This document shows positions 8,786-15,484 of a stretch of 15,484 nt of DNA, in pieces. Position 1 is the stretch's first letter. Every line of letters begins with the position of its first letter. The DNA comes from Pseudomonadales bacterium (lineage in GTDB: Bacteria; Pseudomonadota; Gammaproteobacteria; Pseudomonadales; JAHEIH01). Position numbers and translations under genes: made by a program. Location: NCBI GenBank assembly GCA_023255355.1, contig JALRIU010000016.1, positions 1 to 15,484 on the forward strand, written 5' to 3'. Under the pieces are notes generated by a model, which searched no databases, was not told where the DNA came from, and saw only the letters and a program-made list of their open reading frames with translations.

Positions 8786-9680
8786 TTACCTGTCCTACTA
8801 TTTCAATGAGCTGTGCTAACGAATGCGTCGTGCTTATGGATGAGCAATGGATACCATGTGCTGCGAGGTTACTTAGAATATTTTGCCGTTGCTGCCACCA
8901 TTGCAATGCAGTGATGGTATTTTTATTTAGCGCCGTCTGCCATTGATGATCACCTAACAATAAGCCTTCTGCAGTGTCGGGCCGCTCTTCAATAGGGTCA
9001 TAAATATAGGCCACGCTCACATCGTTGTTTCGCTGTAACGATTGCAACAAAAGTTCACAGGCAGGCGTCCACATCGATAGATCGCTCACTATGGTCAAGT
9101 TATGATCGCTGGTGCGGGCTAGGAATAACGCTTGCAACTGGGCTTCTAATTGAGACTGATTGGAAGATATGGCTTTATTGGCATACAGGCTATGGTTGTA
9201 TTCAACGATCGCCTGTAACGCCTGTAGGCATGTAGTCAATTGACGCGAAGGCTTAAAAAAATGCGAGCACTCACTATCATAAATACTTAAGCCAAATCTG
9301 TCTCCGACTCTTAAATTATACCAAGCAATTAGCGCAGTAAGTTTTGCTGCGGTTACCGATTTTGTATCTAATTGGCTGCCAAAAAACATCGCCATGGATT
9401 GGTCTAAAACCACTATGCTGGCATGGTCGCGTTCTTCACTATACACCCGTATATGGGGCGAGCCAGTTCTGGCGGTTACTCGCCAATCAATGCGCCTTAC
9501 ATCATCACCCTGCTGATAATGACGCAGCTCTTCAAAGTCTAGTCCTCGCCCACTGCGCTTAGAAAGATGTAAACCGCTTAGATGACTTTTGGAAAAGCCC
9601 TGTTGTGAGTTAGCAACAACGTCCAGTTGGCCTCGCAACCTTAGCAATTCATCCAATTGAACATAGGCTGAGCCTGACAT
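8772..9680 (-). CDS. DUF58 domain protein of the MoxR/Bat operon
   Basis: This 302-residue soluble protein carries the DUF58 signature at residues about 44-85: GRGLDFEELRHYQQGDD followed by RIDWRVTART and RVYSEERD. The C-terminal half resembles a von Willebrand A fold, beginning VVLDQSMAM at about 91-99. The usual DxSxS metal site is incomplete there (Asp-Gln-Ser-Met-Ala), so metal binding is doubtful. DUF58 proteins almost always sit next to MoxR and are thought to link the ATPase to the membrane partners. No signal peptide or membrane helix is seen. The ATG directly abuts the moxR stop, with GGTGG just upstream inside moxR. Family call is secure; the molecular function is not established. 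Confidence 0.9.
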   Translation of the reverse strand: MSGSAYVQLDELLRLRGQLDVVANSQQGFSKSHLSGLHLSKRSGRGLDFEELRHYQQGDDVRRIDWRVTARTGSPHIRVYSEERDHASIVVLDQSMAMFFGSQLDTKSVTAAKLTALIAWYNLRVGDRFGLSIYDSECSHFFKPSRQLTTCLQALQAIVEYNHSLYANKAISSNQSQLEAQLQALFLARTSDHNLTIVSDLSMWTPACELLLQSLQRNNDVSVAYIYDPIEERPDTAEGLLLGDHQWQTALNKNTITALQWWQQRQNILSNLAAHGIHCSSISTTHSLAQLIEIVGQVNGRR

Positions 9681-10652
9681 TTATACCACCGTAACGTGGC
9701 GTAATACTTCGTCGACAATATCATCCGTGTTCAAGCCTACCGCCATTGCACTGAAACTTAGAGAAATTCTGTGCCGAAGTACGCTATGGGCTACCGCTCG
9801 AACATCGTCTGGATCAACATATTGGCGACCATGCAGCCATGCATATGCTCGCGAGGCTTGCTCTAGGGCCAAGGTGGCTCTGGTACTTGCGCCAAGTGCA
9901 ATATATTGGGCGAGTTGCGATGCGGGATAGCGATTTGGTTCACGTGTCGCCATAACAATAGCGACAATATATCGATCGATGTTATCAACCACCGTGACAT
10001 CGGTTATTTCGTGTTGAGCCTGCTGCAAAACCTCCAAACTTATCGGGTTGCTAACCTCGCTAACTTCATTAACACGTTGTTTTCGCAAAAGCTTAAGTAT
10101 TTGCAGTTCGTGCGCTTCGTCCGGACGTGACACCAAAAGCTTAAGCATAAATCGATCGATTTGTGCTTCAGGAAGTAAATAGGTACCTTCTTGCTCGATC
10201 GGATTTTGGGTTGCCAGTACCATAAAAGGTTGAGGCAAGGGATAGCTTTCCCCTGCGACAGTGACCTGCTGTTCCTGCATGGCCTCTAGCAACGCGGATT
10301 GAACCTTAGCTGGAGCGCGATTGATCTCATCTGCCAATACAATATTGTGAAACAACGGGCCTGGTTCAAAGACAAGCTGTTGCTGTTGTTGCTCGCGCGC
10401 TAAGACTTCAGTACCTGTGATATCTGAGGGTAATAAATCTGGGGTAAACTGTACCCGCCCGAAACTGGCACTAACATGCCTAGCTAATTGAATCGCAAGG
10501 CGTGTTTTGGCTGTACCAGGCAATCCCTCGAGTAATACGTTACCACCAGATAATAGAGCGATAACAACACCTTGGATTAACTCTGCTTGGCCAAGCACTT
10601 CGTTTTGTAAGTCTTGAATGAGGCGTTGGAACGCCGCTTGCGATGCGGTCAT
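9681..10652 (-). CDS. moxR: MoxR family AAA+ ATPase
   Basis: This 323-residue AAA+ ATPase is the motor of the MoxR/Bat system, thought to act as a chaperone that remodels or activates proteins handled by the von Willebrand A partners. Walker A is GLPGTAKT at residues 43-50, Walker B is LADEI at 106-110, and sensor 1 is ATQNP at about 147-151. The helical lid follows from about residue 210. I start at the ATG at 10652 because AGGA lies about ten bases upstream and the MTASQAAFQ beginning fits the family. The frame is open to a TTG at 10700, which would add 16 residues and has no such support. It is the first gene of the seven-gene minus-strand run and diverges from argA. Confidence 0.95.
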   Translation of the reverse strand: MTASQAAFQRLIQDLQNEVLGQAELIQGVVIALLSGGNVLLEGLPGTAKTRLAIQLARHVSASFGRVQFTPDLLPSDITGTEVLAREQQQQQLVFEPGPLFHNIVLADEINRAPAKVQSALLEAMQEQQVTVAGESYPLPQPFMVLATQNPIEQEGTYLLPEAQIDRFMLKLLVSRPDEAHELQILKLLRKQRVNEVSEVSNPISLEVLQQAQHEITDVTVVDNIDRYIVAIVMATREPNRYPASQLAQYIALGASTRATLALEQASRAYAWLHGRQYVDPDDVRAVAHSVLRHRISLSFSAMAVGLNTDDIVDEVLRHVTVV

Positions 10653-10690
10653 AAAGGTAAATCCTACTTTTTTTATACTTATCGACCCAG

Positions 10691-10699
10691 ATTGTAGCA
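10691..10699 (-). promoter_or_regulatory. Possible extended -10 promoter element for the Bat operon
   Basis: Read on the minus strand this is TGCTACAAT, an extended -10 box (TGn then TACAAT, five of six matches to TATAAT), 38 bases before the moxR ATG. No good -35 sits 16-18 bases upstream, which is tolerable for extended -10 promoters. It lies in the 129-base divergent gap with argA. This is the only plausible promoter I found for the seven-gene run. Confidence 0.4.
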
Positions 10700-10781
10700 A
10701 TACCGAGGCCTAAGTGTATGCATTGGAACGAATTTATCTTATATTAACCCTTTATATTCCTTCACTTAAAGGTGTAATAAC

Positions 10782-12074
10782 GTGTCGGACGAATTGTCTT
10801 ACGTCAAATGGTTTCGCAATGCCGCGCCTTACATAAACAGCCACAAAGGAAAAACCTTTGTTGTGATGTTTGGTGGCGACGCGATTAATGATCCAAATTT
10901 TGGCAACATTGTGCATGATTTTGTGTTGCTGCAAAGTCTTGGGGTGCGTTTAGTACTTATCCATGGTGCTCGCCCGCAAATTGACGAACGTCTTGCACTG
11001 CGTGGGATCGAATCGCGTTTTCACAATAATGTTAGGATCACCGATGCTGAAAGCATTGTCGCTGTAAAAGATGCCATTGGTTCGATTAGAGCTGACATTG
11101 AAGCTATGTTTTCAACGGGTATTGCCAACTCTCCTATGCACAATGCACGTATTAAGGTCGCAGGCGGCAACCTCGTGGTAGCCAAACCCTTGGGAATTAT
11201 TGACGGCATTGATCATGAGCGTTCAGGTGAAGTGCGCAAAATACATGCTGACAGTATTAAACAGTTGTTGGACGACGGAAATATTGTCTTGCTATCGACA
11301 CTAGGTTTTTCTGGCACGGGTGAAGTTTTTAATGTGCATCTTGAAGACTTAGCTGTCAGCACAGCTGTGGCGTTAAAGGCAGATAAGTTGGTAGTGATTT
11401 CAAGTCGGGCAGGCTTGTTAGACGACAACGGCAATCTGGTTAAGCAATGCAACTTGGCCCACGCTAAAAATCTTATCGGTGAATCACGTTTACGTCATGC
11501 GGTTATTGGTGCATGCGAGAAAGGTGTGCCCAGAAGCCATATTATTTCTTACAAACAAGACGGCGCATTACTGCACGAATTATTTACTCGTCAGGGATGC
11601 GGCACGCTTGTTTCGCAAGACCCCTTTGAAAGCTTAAGGGCTGCCACGTTGAATGATGTTCCAGGCATACTTGGCCTGCTACAACCGTTAGAAGAGCAGG
11701 GCGTGCTCGTCAAACGTTCACGCGAACTACTAGAGACGGATATCAACAAATTTGTTGTGATTGAAGTCGACGGTTTAATCGTTGGATGCGCTGCGCTGTA
11801 CCTATTTGAAGGCACAGACCAAGCTGAACTAGCCTGTATAACGGTTCATCCCGATTATCGCGATGGCGATAGAGGTGAACGTCTATTGCAACATATCGAA
11901 GATCTCGCTTTGCGGGAGAATGTCGCACGTCTATTTGTTCTTACCACCAGAACCGCTCATTGGTTTCAAGAGCGCGGATTTGAGCCGGAAAGCTTGAATA
12001 ACCTTCCGGAAAAAAAGCAAGCTCTGTATAATTACCAACGTAATTCAAAAGCGTTTGCTAAACCCCTAATTTAA
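10782..12074 (+). CDS. argA: N-acetylglutamate synthase (amino-acid N-acetyltransferase)
   Basis: This 430-residue enzyme transfers the acetyl group of acetyl-CoA to glutamate, the first step of arginine synthesis. The N-terminal half (about 1-275) is an amino-acid-kinase fold with VLIHGARPQID at 58-68 and STLGFSGTGE at about 172-181. In classical ArgA this domain binds arginine for feedback inhibition. The C-terminal GNAT domain (about 284-430) contains LACITVHPDYR and DRGERLLQHIE, the acetyl-CoA binding loop region. The length is close to E. coli ArgA (443). The start is GTG, with AAAGGTG upstream at somewhat long spacing; the next residues SDELSYVKWFRNAAPYI fit the family. It pairs functionally with argE. 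ilvD follows 11 bases after its stop. Confidence 0.95.
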   Translation: MSDELSYVKWFRNAAPYINSHKGKTFVVMFGGDAINDPNFGNIVHDFVLLQSLGVRLVLIHGARPQIDERLALRGIESRFHNNVRITDAESIVAVKDAIGSIRADIEAMFSTGIANSPMHNARIKVAGGNLVVAKPLGIIDGIDHERSGEVRKIHADSIKQLLDDGNIVLLSTLGFSGTGEVFNVHLEDLAVSTAVALKADKLVVISSRAGLLDDNGNLVKQCNLAHAKNLIGESRLRHAVIGACEKGVPRSHIISYKQDGALLHELFTRQGCGTLVSQDPFESLRAATLNDVPGILGLLQPLEEQGVLVKRSRELLETDINKFVVIEVDGLIVGCAALYLFEGTDQAELACITVHPDYRDGDRGERLLQHIEDLALRENVARLFVLTTRTAHWFQERGFEPESLNNLPEKKQALYNYQRNSKAFAKPLI

Positions 12075-12085
12075 TCGGATTTACC

Positions 12086-13927
12086 ATGCCACAATACCGT
12101 TCTAAAACGTCAACCGCCGGTCGTAATATGGCTGGCGCCCGCTCACTATGGCGCGCCACCGGAATGAAAGACGAAGACTTTCAAAAACCCATCATCGCCG
12201 TCGCAAACTCATTTACCCAATTTGTACCTGGTCACGTGCATTTGAAAGATCTGGGCCAGCTAGTATGCCGCGAAATCGAAAAAGCAGGCGGTGTAGCAAA
12301 AGAATTCAACACCATCGCCGTAGATGATGGTATTGCCATGGGTCACGACGGTATGCTTTATAGCTTGCCTTCACGCGACATTATTGCTGACTCTGTAGAA
12401 TATATGGTCAACGCACACTGTGCCGATGCTATCGTCTGTATTTCTAACTGCGACAAGATCACCCCAGGAATGTTGATGGCTGCTTTGCGCCTAAATATCC
12501 CCGTCATTTTTGTATCTGGCGGTCCAATGGAAGCCGGTAAGACAAAACTGGCTGACCATGGTCTCGATTTAGTCGATGCTATGGTAATTGCCGCCGACAG
12601 TAATGCTAGCGATGAACTGGTTGAAGAATATGAGCGTTCCGCTTGCCCAACCTGTGGCAGCTGTTCGGGTATGTTCACCGCAAACTCGATGAACTGCCTT
12701 ACCGAAGCGCTTGGCTTGTCGTTACCAGGCAATGGCTCAATGCTCGCCACTCATGCCGATCGCGAAAAACTCTTCTTGGAAGCGGGCGCACGTATCGTTG
12801 AAATCACCAAAGATTACTATGAAAACGATAACGTTAACCGACTACCTCGCAATATCGCCAATTTCAAAGCGTTTGAAAATGCTATGATGCTCGATATTGC
12901 AATGGGTGGCTCTACCAATACTATATTGCACTTATTAGCCGCTGCCCAAGAAGGCGAACTCAATTTCACAATGGCCGACATTGATCGATTGTCACGCAAT
13001 GTGCCGCAATTGTGTAAAGTTGCTCCGAATACTCAAAAATATCATATGGAAGACGTGCACCGCGCTGGTGGCGTGATGGGTATTCTAGGTGAGCTTGCCC
13101 GCGCTGGATTACTGCATGTTGATATCCCTACCGTTCACAGTTCAACAATGGGGGCTGCCTTACAACTCTGGGATATCATGGAAACTGACCATGACGCAGT
13201 CAAAACATTCTATAAAGCTGGCCCTGCTGGTATTCCTACCCAGACTGCTTTTAGTCAAGACACTCGTTGGACCAGTTTAGATGCAGATCGTGAAAATGGT
13301 TGTATCCGCTCAATCGATCACGCCTTCTCACTTGAGGGTGGTCTTGCAGTTTTAACTGGCAACATCGCTATCGATGGCTGTGTTGTTAAAACATCAGGCG
13401 TTGATGATGATAATCTCGTATTCGAGGGCCCTGCTCACGTGGTAGAAAGCCAAGAAGAAGCCGTTGATAACATTCTTAACGATCGTGTCAAGGCGGGCGA
13501 AGTTGTTATTGTTCGCTACGAAGGCCCCAAAGGTGGCCCTGGCATGCAAGAAATGTTGTACCCTACGTCGTATCTCAAATCTAAAGGCCTTGGCAAGGCT
13601 TGCGCCTTGTTAACTGATGGTCGATTCTCTGGTGGCACATCTGGCCTATCTATTGGCCATGCTTCTCCAGAGGCAGCTGCCGGTGGTAATATTGGCTTGG
13701 TAGAGAATGGCGACATCATCAAAATCGATATCCCCAATCGTAGCATCAATGTGCAATTAAGCGATGCTGAATTGGCAACTCGTCGTGCAGCGATGGATGC
13801 AAAAGGTGATGCCGCTTGGCAACCAATCAAGCAGCGCCCTCGTAAAGTATCGACCGCACTAAAAGCCTATGCAAAATTGGTTACCAGTGCCGATACAGGC
13901 GCCGTGCGTGATCTTAGCAAACTATAA
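12086..13927 (+). CDS. ilvD: Dihydroxy-acid dehydratase
   Basis: This 613-residue iron-sulfur enzyme dehydrates 2,3-dihydroxy-3-methylbutanoate and its homologue to the 2-oxo acids that lead to valine, isoleucine and leucine. It is nearly the same length as E. coli IlvD (616), and long blocks match what I recall of that protein. Metal and cluster residues are in place: Asp81 in VDDGIAMGHDGM, Cys122-Asp123-Lys124 in ISNCDKITPG (the lysine is carbamylated in the family), and Cys193 in CPTCGSCSGMF. The C-terminal DGRFSGGTSGLSIGH block is intact. The ATG lies 11 bases after argA with a modest GGA site, so the two are probably cotranscribed. The pair argA-ilvD has no shared pathway. A strong terminator follows the stop. 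Confidence 0.98.
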   Translation: MPQYRSKTSTAGRNMAGARSLWRATGMKDEDFQKPIIAVANSFTQFVPGHVHLKDLGQLVCREIEKAGGVAKEFNTIAVDDGIAMGHDGMLYSLPSRDIIADSVEYMVNAHCADAIVCISNCDKITPGMLMAALRLNIPVIFVSGGPMEAGKTKLADHGLDLVDAMVIAADSNASDELVEEYERSACPTCGSCSGMFTANSMNCLTEALGLSLPGNGSMLATHADREKLFLEAGARIVEITKDYYENDNVNRLPRNIANFKAFENAMMLDIAMGGSTNTILHLLAAAQEGELNFTMADIDRLSRNVPQLCKVAPNTQKYHMEDVHRAGGVMGILGELARAGLLHVDIPTVHSSTMGAALQLWDIMETDHDAVKTFYKAGPAGIPTQTAFSQDTRWTSLDADRENGCIRSIDHAFSLEGGLAVLTGNIAIDGCVVKTSGVDDDNLVFEGPAHVVESQEEAVDNILNDRVKAGEVVIVRYEGPKGGPGMQEMLYPTSYLKSKGLGKACALLTDGRFSGGTSGLSIGHASPEAAAGGNIGLVENGDIIKIDIPNRSINVQLSDAELATRRAAMDAKGDAAWQPIKQRPRKVSTALKAYAKLVTSADTGAVRDLSKL

Positions 13928-13933
13928 AATCTT

Positions 13934-13968
13934 GAGGGTGCCAACTGGCACCCTCTTAGTTTTAATTT
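13934..13968 (+). terminator. Intrinsic terminator after ilvD
   Basis: A perfect 9-base-pair stem (GAGGGTGCC with GGCACCCTC) closes an AACT loop and is followed by a T-rich run (TTAGTTTTAATTT). It begins 6 bases after the ilvD stop and ends the argA-ilvD transcript, separating it from sthA. The T run is interrupted, so some readthrough into sthA is possible. Confidence 0.9.
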
Positions 13969-13997
13969 AATACCTTTGACATATAGGCTTTCCACAG

Positions 13998-15422
13998 ATG
14001 TCCAAGAAACGTTTTGATTACGACTTAATTATCATTGGTAGCGGCCCTTCGGGTAGAACCGCAGCTATTCAAGCAGGCAAATTAAAACGCCGTGTGCTTG
14101 TGGTTGACCGCAAAAATCGTTTGGGTGGCGTGTCGATACATACCGGTACTATCCCTTCCAAAACGTTACGAGAAACCGTGTTAAATCTTACTGGATGGCG
14201 TGAGCGTAGTTTCTATGGCCGCGCGTACCGTGTAAAAGATGAAATTGTCGCAGACGATTTACGCTCGCGCTTACATAAGACACTCGACTATGAAGTTGAT
14301 GTCTTGGAGCATCAATTCAATCGCAATTACGTTGATACTCTTTCAGGTACAGCGACCTTTATTGATCATCACACCATTGATGTCGTGATTGATGGCGGTG
14401 AAGTACAGCGCATCAAAGGGGCTAAGTTTTTGATTGCCACCGGTACTAAAACATTCCGCCCTGACTGGGTCCCTTTCAATGGAAAAACCGTTGTTGATAC
14501 CGACGAGTTCTTGGACTTACACCAACTTCCCCGAAGCCTGACCGTCATTGGGGCTGGAGTCATAGGCGTCGAATACGCGACCATGTTTTCTGCGCTTGAT
14601 ATTCGTGTCACATTGATCGAGCCACGAGAAACCTTTTTAGACTTTATCGACAAGGCAACCATTCAAGAATTCGCCCACCAAATTCGTGAAAATGGCGTTG
14701 ATTTACGTTTGGGTTCAAGCGTGCAAAGCATCACTGACGCCGGCGAGTATATCGAAGTTGCCACATCTAACGGCCGTCGTGTTCGCTCAGAATTGTTGTT
14801 ATTTGCCGCAGGCCGTATTGGCGCAACAGACCAGATGGGTCTTGAAAATATAGGTTTAGAAACCGACCACCGTGGTCGCCTATCGGTTGATCGAAAAACC
14901 TACCAAACTGCGATTGATAATATCTATGCCACTGGCGATGTTATCGGCCACCCGAGTTTAGCTTCAACCTCATTACAACAAGGCAGGGTAGCAGCCTGTC
15001 ACGCTCTCGAAACACCGACATTAGAAGAAAGCCCCTGGTTTCCCTATGGCATATATTCAGTCCCCGAATTATCAACCTGCGGCATGTCAGAAGAAGAGCT
15101 CGAGCAACGTGGCATCCCTTATGAGGTGGGTATTGCCCGCTTTAGAGAAACATCGCGCGGTAATATCATGGGCTTAGAGCAAGGCATGTTAAAGATGCTT
15201 GTCAGCCTTAAAACACGTCGCATTTTGGGTGTTCAAATTGTTGGTGAGGGCGCTACTGAATTGATTCACATCGGTCAGGCCGTCATGAATTTGAAAGGCA
15301 CCGTTGATTACTTTGTGCAAAACACATTTAACTACCCAACCCTAGCTGAAGCTTACAAAATTGCTGGTTTGGATGCGTTTAATCGCATGCCGATTCCTGC
15401 GGAGTTTAAGGCTAGTCGCTAG
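13998..15422 (+). CDS. sthA: SthA-type soluble pyridine nucleotide transhydrogenase (flavoprotein)
   Basis: This 474-residue FAD protein belongs to the pyridine nucleotide-disulfide oxidoreductase superfamily. SthA moves hydride between NADPH and NAD+ in the cytoplasm to balance the two pools. The FAD site is IIGSGPSG (12-19), with a second FAD contact at YATGDVIG (310-317). The NAD(P) site is IGAGVIGVEYA (184-194), with Glu208 ending the second strand. Both redox cysteines of lipoamide dehydrogenase or glutathione reductase are absent: the motif reads GGVSIHTGTIPSK, with Ser46 and Thr51 instead. The C-terminal HAHPT motif is replaced by FNYPTLAEA, as in E. coli SthA. It therefore cannot be a disulfide reductase. 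The Ser at the first position differs from E. coli SthA, which keeps that Cys. The ATG has only a weak ribosome site. The last codons and TAG lie in the heptamer repeat. Confidence 0.9.
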   Translation: MSKKRFDYDLIIIGSGPSGRTAAIQAGKLKRRVLVVDRKNRLGGVSIHTGTIPSKTLRETVLNLTGWRERSFYGRAYRVKDEIVADDLRSRLHKTLDYEVDVLEHQFNRNYVDTLSGTATFIDHHTIDVVIDGGEVQRIKGAKFLIATGTKTFRPDWVPFNGKTVVDTDEFLDLHQLPRSLTVIGAGVIGVEYATMFSALDIRVTLIEPRETFLDFIDKATIQEFAHQIRENGVDLRLGSSVQSITDAGEYIEVATSNGRRVRSELLLFAAGRIGATDQMGLENIGLETDHRGRLSVDRKTYQTAIDNIYATGDVIGHPSLASTSLQQGRVAACHALETPTLEESPWFPYGIYSVPELSTCGMSEEELEQRGIPYEVGIARFRETSRGNIMGLEQGMLKMLVSLKTRRILGVQIVGEGATELIHIGQAVMNLKGTVDYFVQNTFNYPTLAEAYKIAGLDAFNRMPIPAEFKASR

Positions 15423-15484
15423 TCGCTAGTCGCTAGTCGCTAGTCGCTAGTCGCTAGTCGCTAGTCGCTAGTCGCTAGTCGCTA
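15411..15484. repeat. Perfect heptanucleotide tandem repeat (GCTAGTC)n at the 3' end of sthA
   Basis: Seventy-four bases are an uninterrupted array of GCTAGTC, 10 full copies plus 4 bases, still running at the window edge, so the true length is unknown. The base before it (G at 15410) breaks the period, which fixes the left boundary. The first copies encode Ala-Ser-Arg and the TAG stop of sthA. Because 7 is not a multiple of 3, TAG occurs in all three forward frames, and the reverse complement (GACTAGC) also carries TAG in every frame. No other copy of the unit array is seen in the window. Confidence 0.98.

Noticed and set aside
10653..10700. Longer moxR from a TTG at 10700
   Set aside because: The added 16 residues have no ribosome site, while the ATG at 10652 has AGGA at good distance and fits the family N-terminus.
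10720..10745. ARG box or sigma-70 promoter upstream of argA
   Set aside because: The best ARG-box alignment gave about 7 of 14 matches, and TTGGAA and TATATT are not at a workable spacing.
13976..13981. TTGACA, a perfect -35 box before sthA
   Set aside because: The matching -10 would fall inside the first codons of sthA (about 13999), so it cannot serve the annotated start, and no -10 is seen there.
13998..15422. Dihydrolipoamide dehydrogenase or mercuric reductase
   Set aside because: Both redox cysteines and the C-terminal catalytic His are missing, so disulfide or mercury reduction is not possible; SthA-type is the better fit.
15411..15484. Heptamer array as a CRISPR array or an att site
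   Set aside because: The unit is 7 bases with no spacers and no dyad repeat of CRISPR type; nothing resembling an integrase or cas gene is nearby.

Overview
The window looks like chromosomal DNA of a gammaproteobacterium, probably a marine or aquatic one. The reasons are a classical ArgA with kinase-like and acetyltransferase domains, an IlvD very close to the Escherichia coli protein in length and motifs, an SthA-type flavoprotein, and moderate base composition. I can support the class but not the genus. Every part is densely coded. No gene-free stretch exceeds about 130 bases, and I see no tRNA, rRNA, CRISPR array, insertion sequence or prophage gene.

Layout. (i) Positions 1-1300, minus strand: the 5' part of an exported S10 serine carboxypeptidase whose 3' end lies outside the window. 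(ii) 1369-2517, plus strand: argE, diverging from the peptidase across a 68-base gap. (iii) 2505-10652, minus strand: a compact run of seven genes reading moxR, DUF58, DUF4381, batA, batB (with a BatC-like TPR tail), batD and an octaheme cytochrome c/TPR protein. Neighbours overlap, abut or sit 9 bases apart, so this is very likely one operon. (iv) 10782-13927, plus strand: argA then ilvD, 11 bases apart, closed by a strong intrinsic terminator. (v) 13998-15422, plus strand: sthA. Its last three codons and stop lie inside a perfect 7-base tandem repeat that runs off the end of the window.

Functionally, argE and argA are two steps of arginine synthesis, separated here by the whole Bat operon on the opposite strand. 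The Bat genes encode an AAA+ ATPase (MoxR), a DUF58 partner and membrane-anchored von Willebrand A proteins. The family is thought to act as a chaperone or assembly system at the cell envelope and was first linked to aerotolerance in Bacteroides. The last gene of the operon adds a periplasmic multiheme cytochrome, which suggests a redox or respiratory role for this version. ilvD and sthA are housekeeping genes for branched-chain amino acids and for NAD(P)H balance.

Most of the window is ordinary. The two things most worth a second look are the cytochrome joined to the Bat operon and the heptamer array that supplies the end of sthA.
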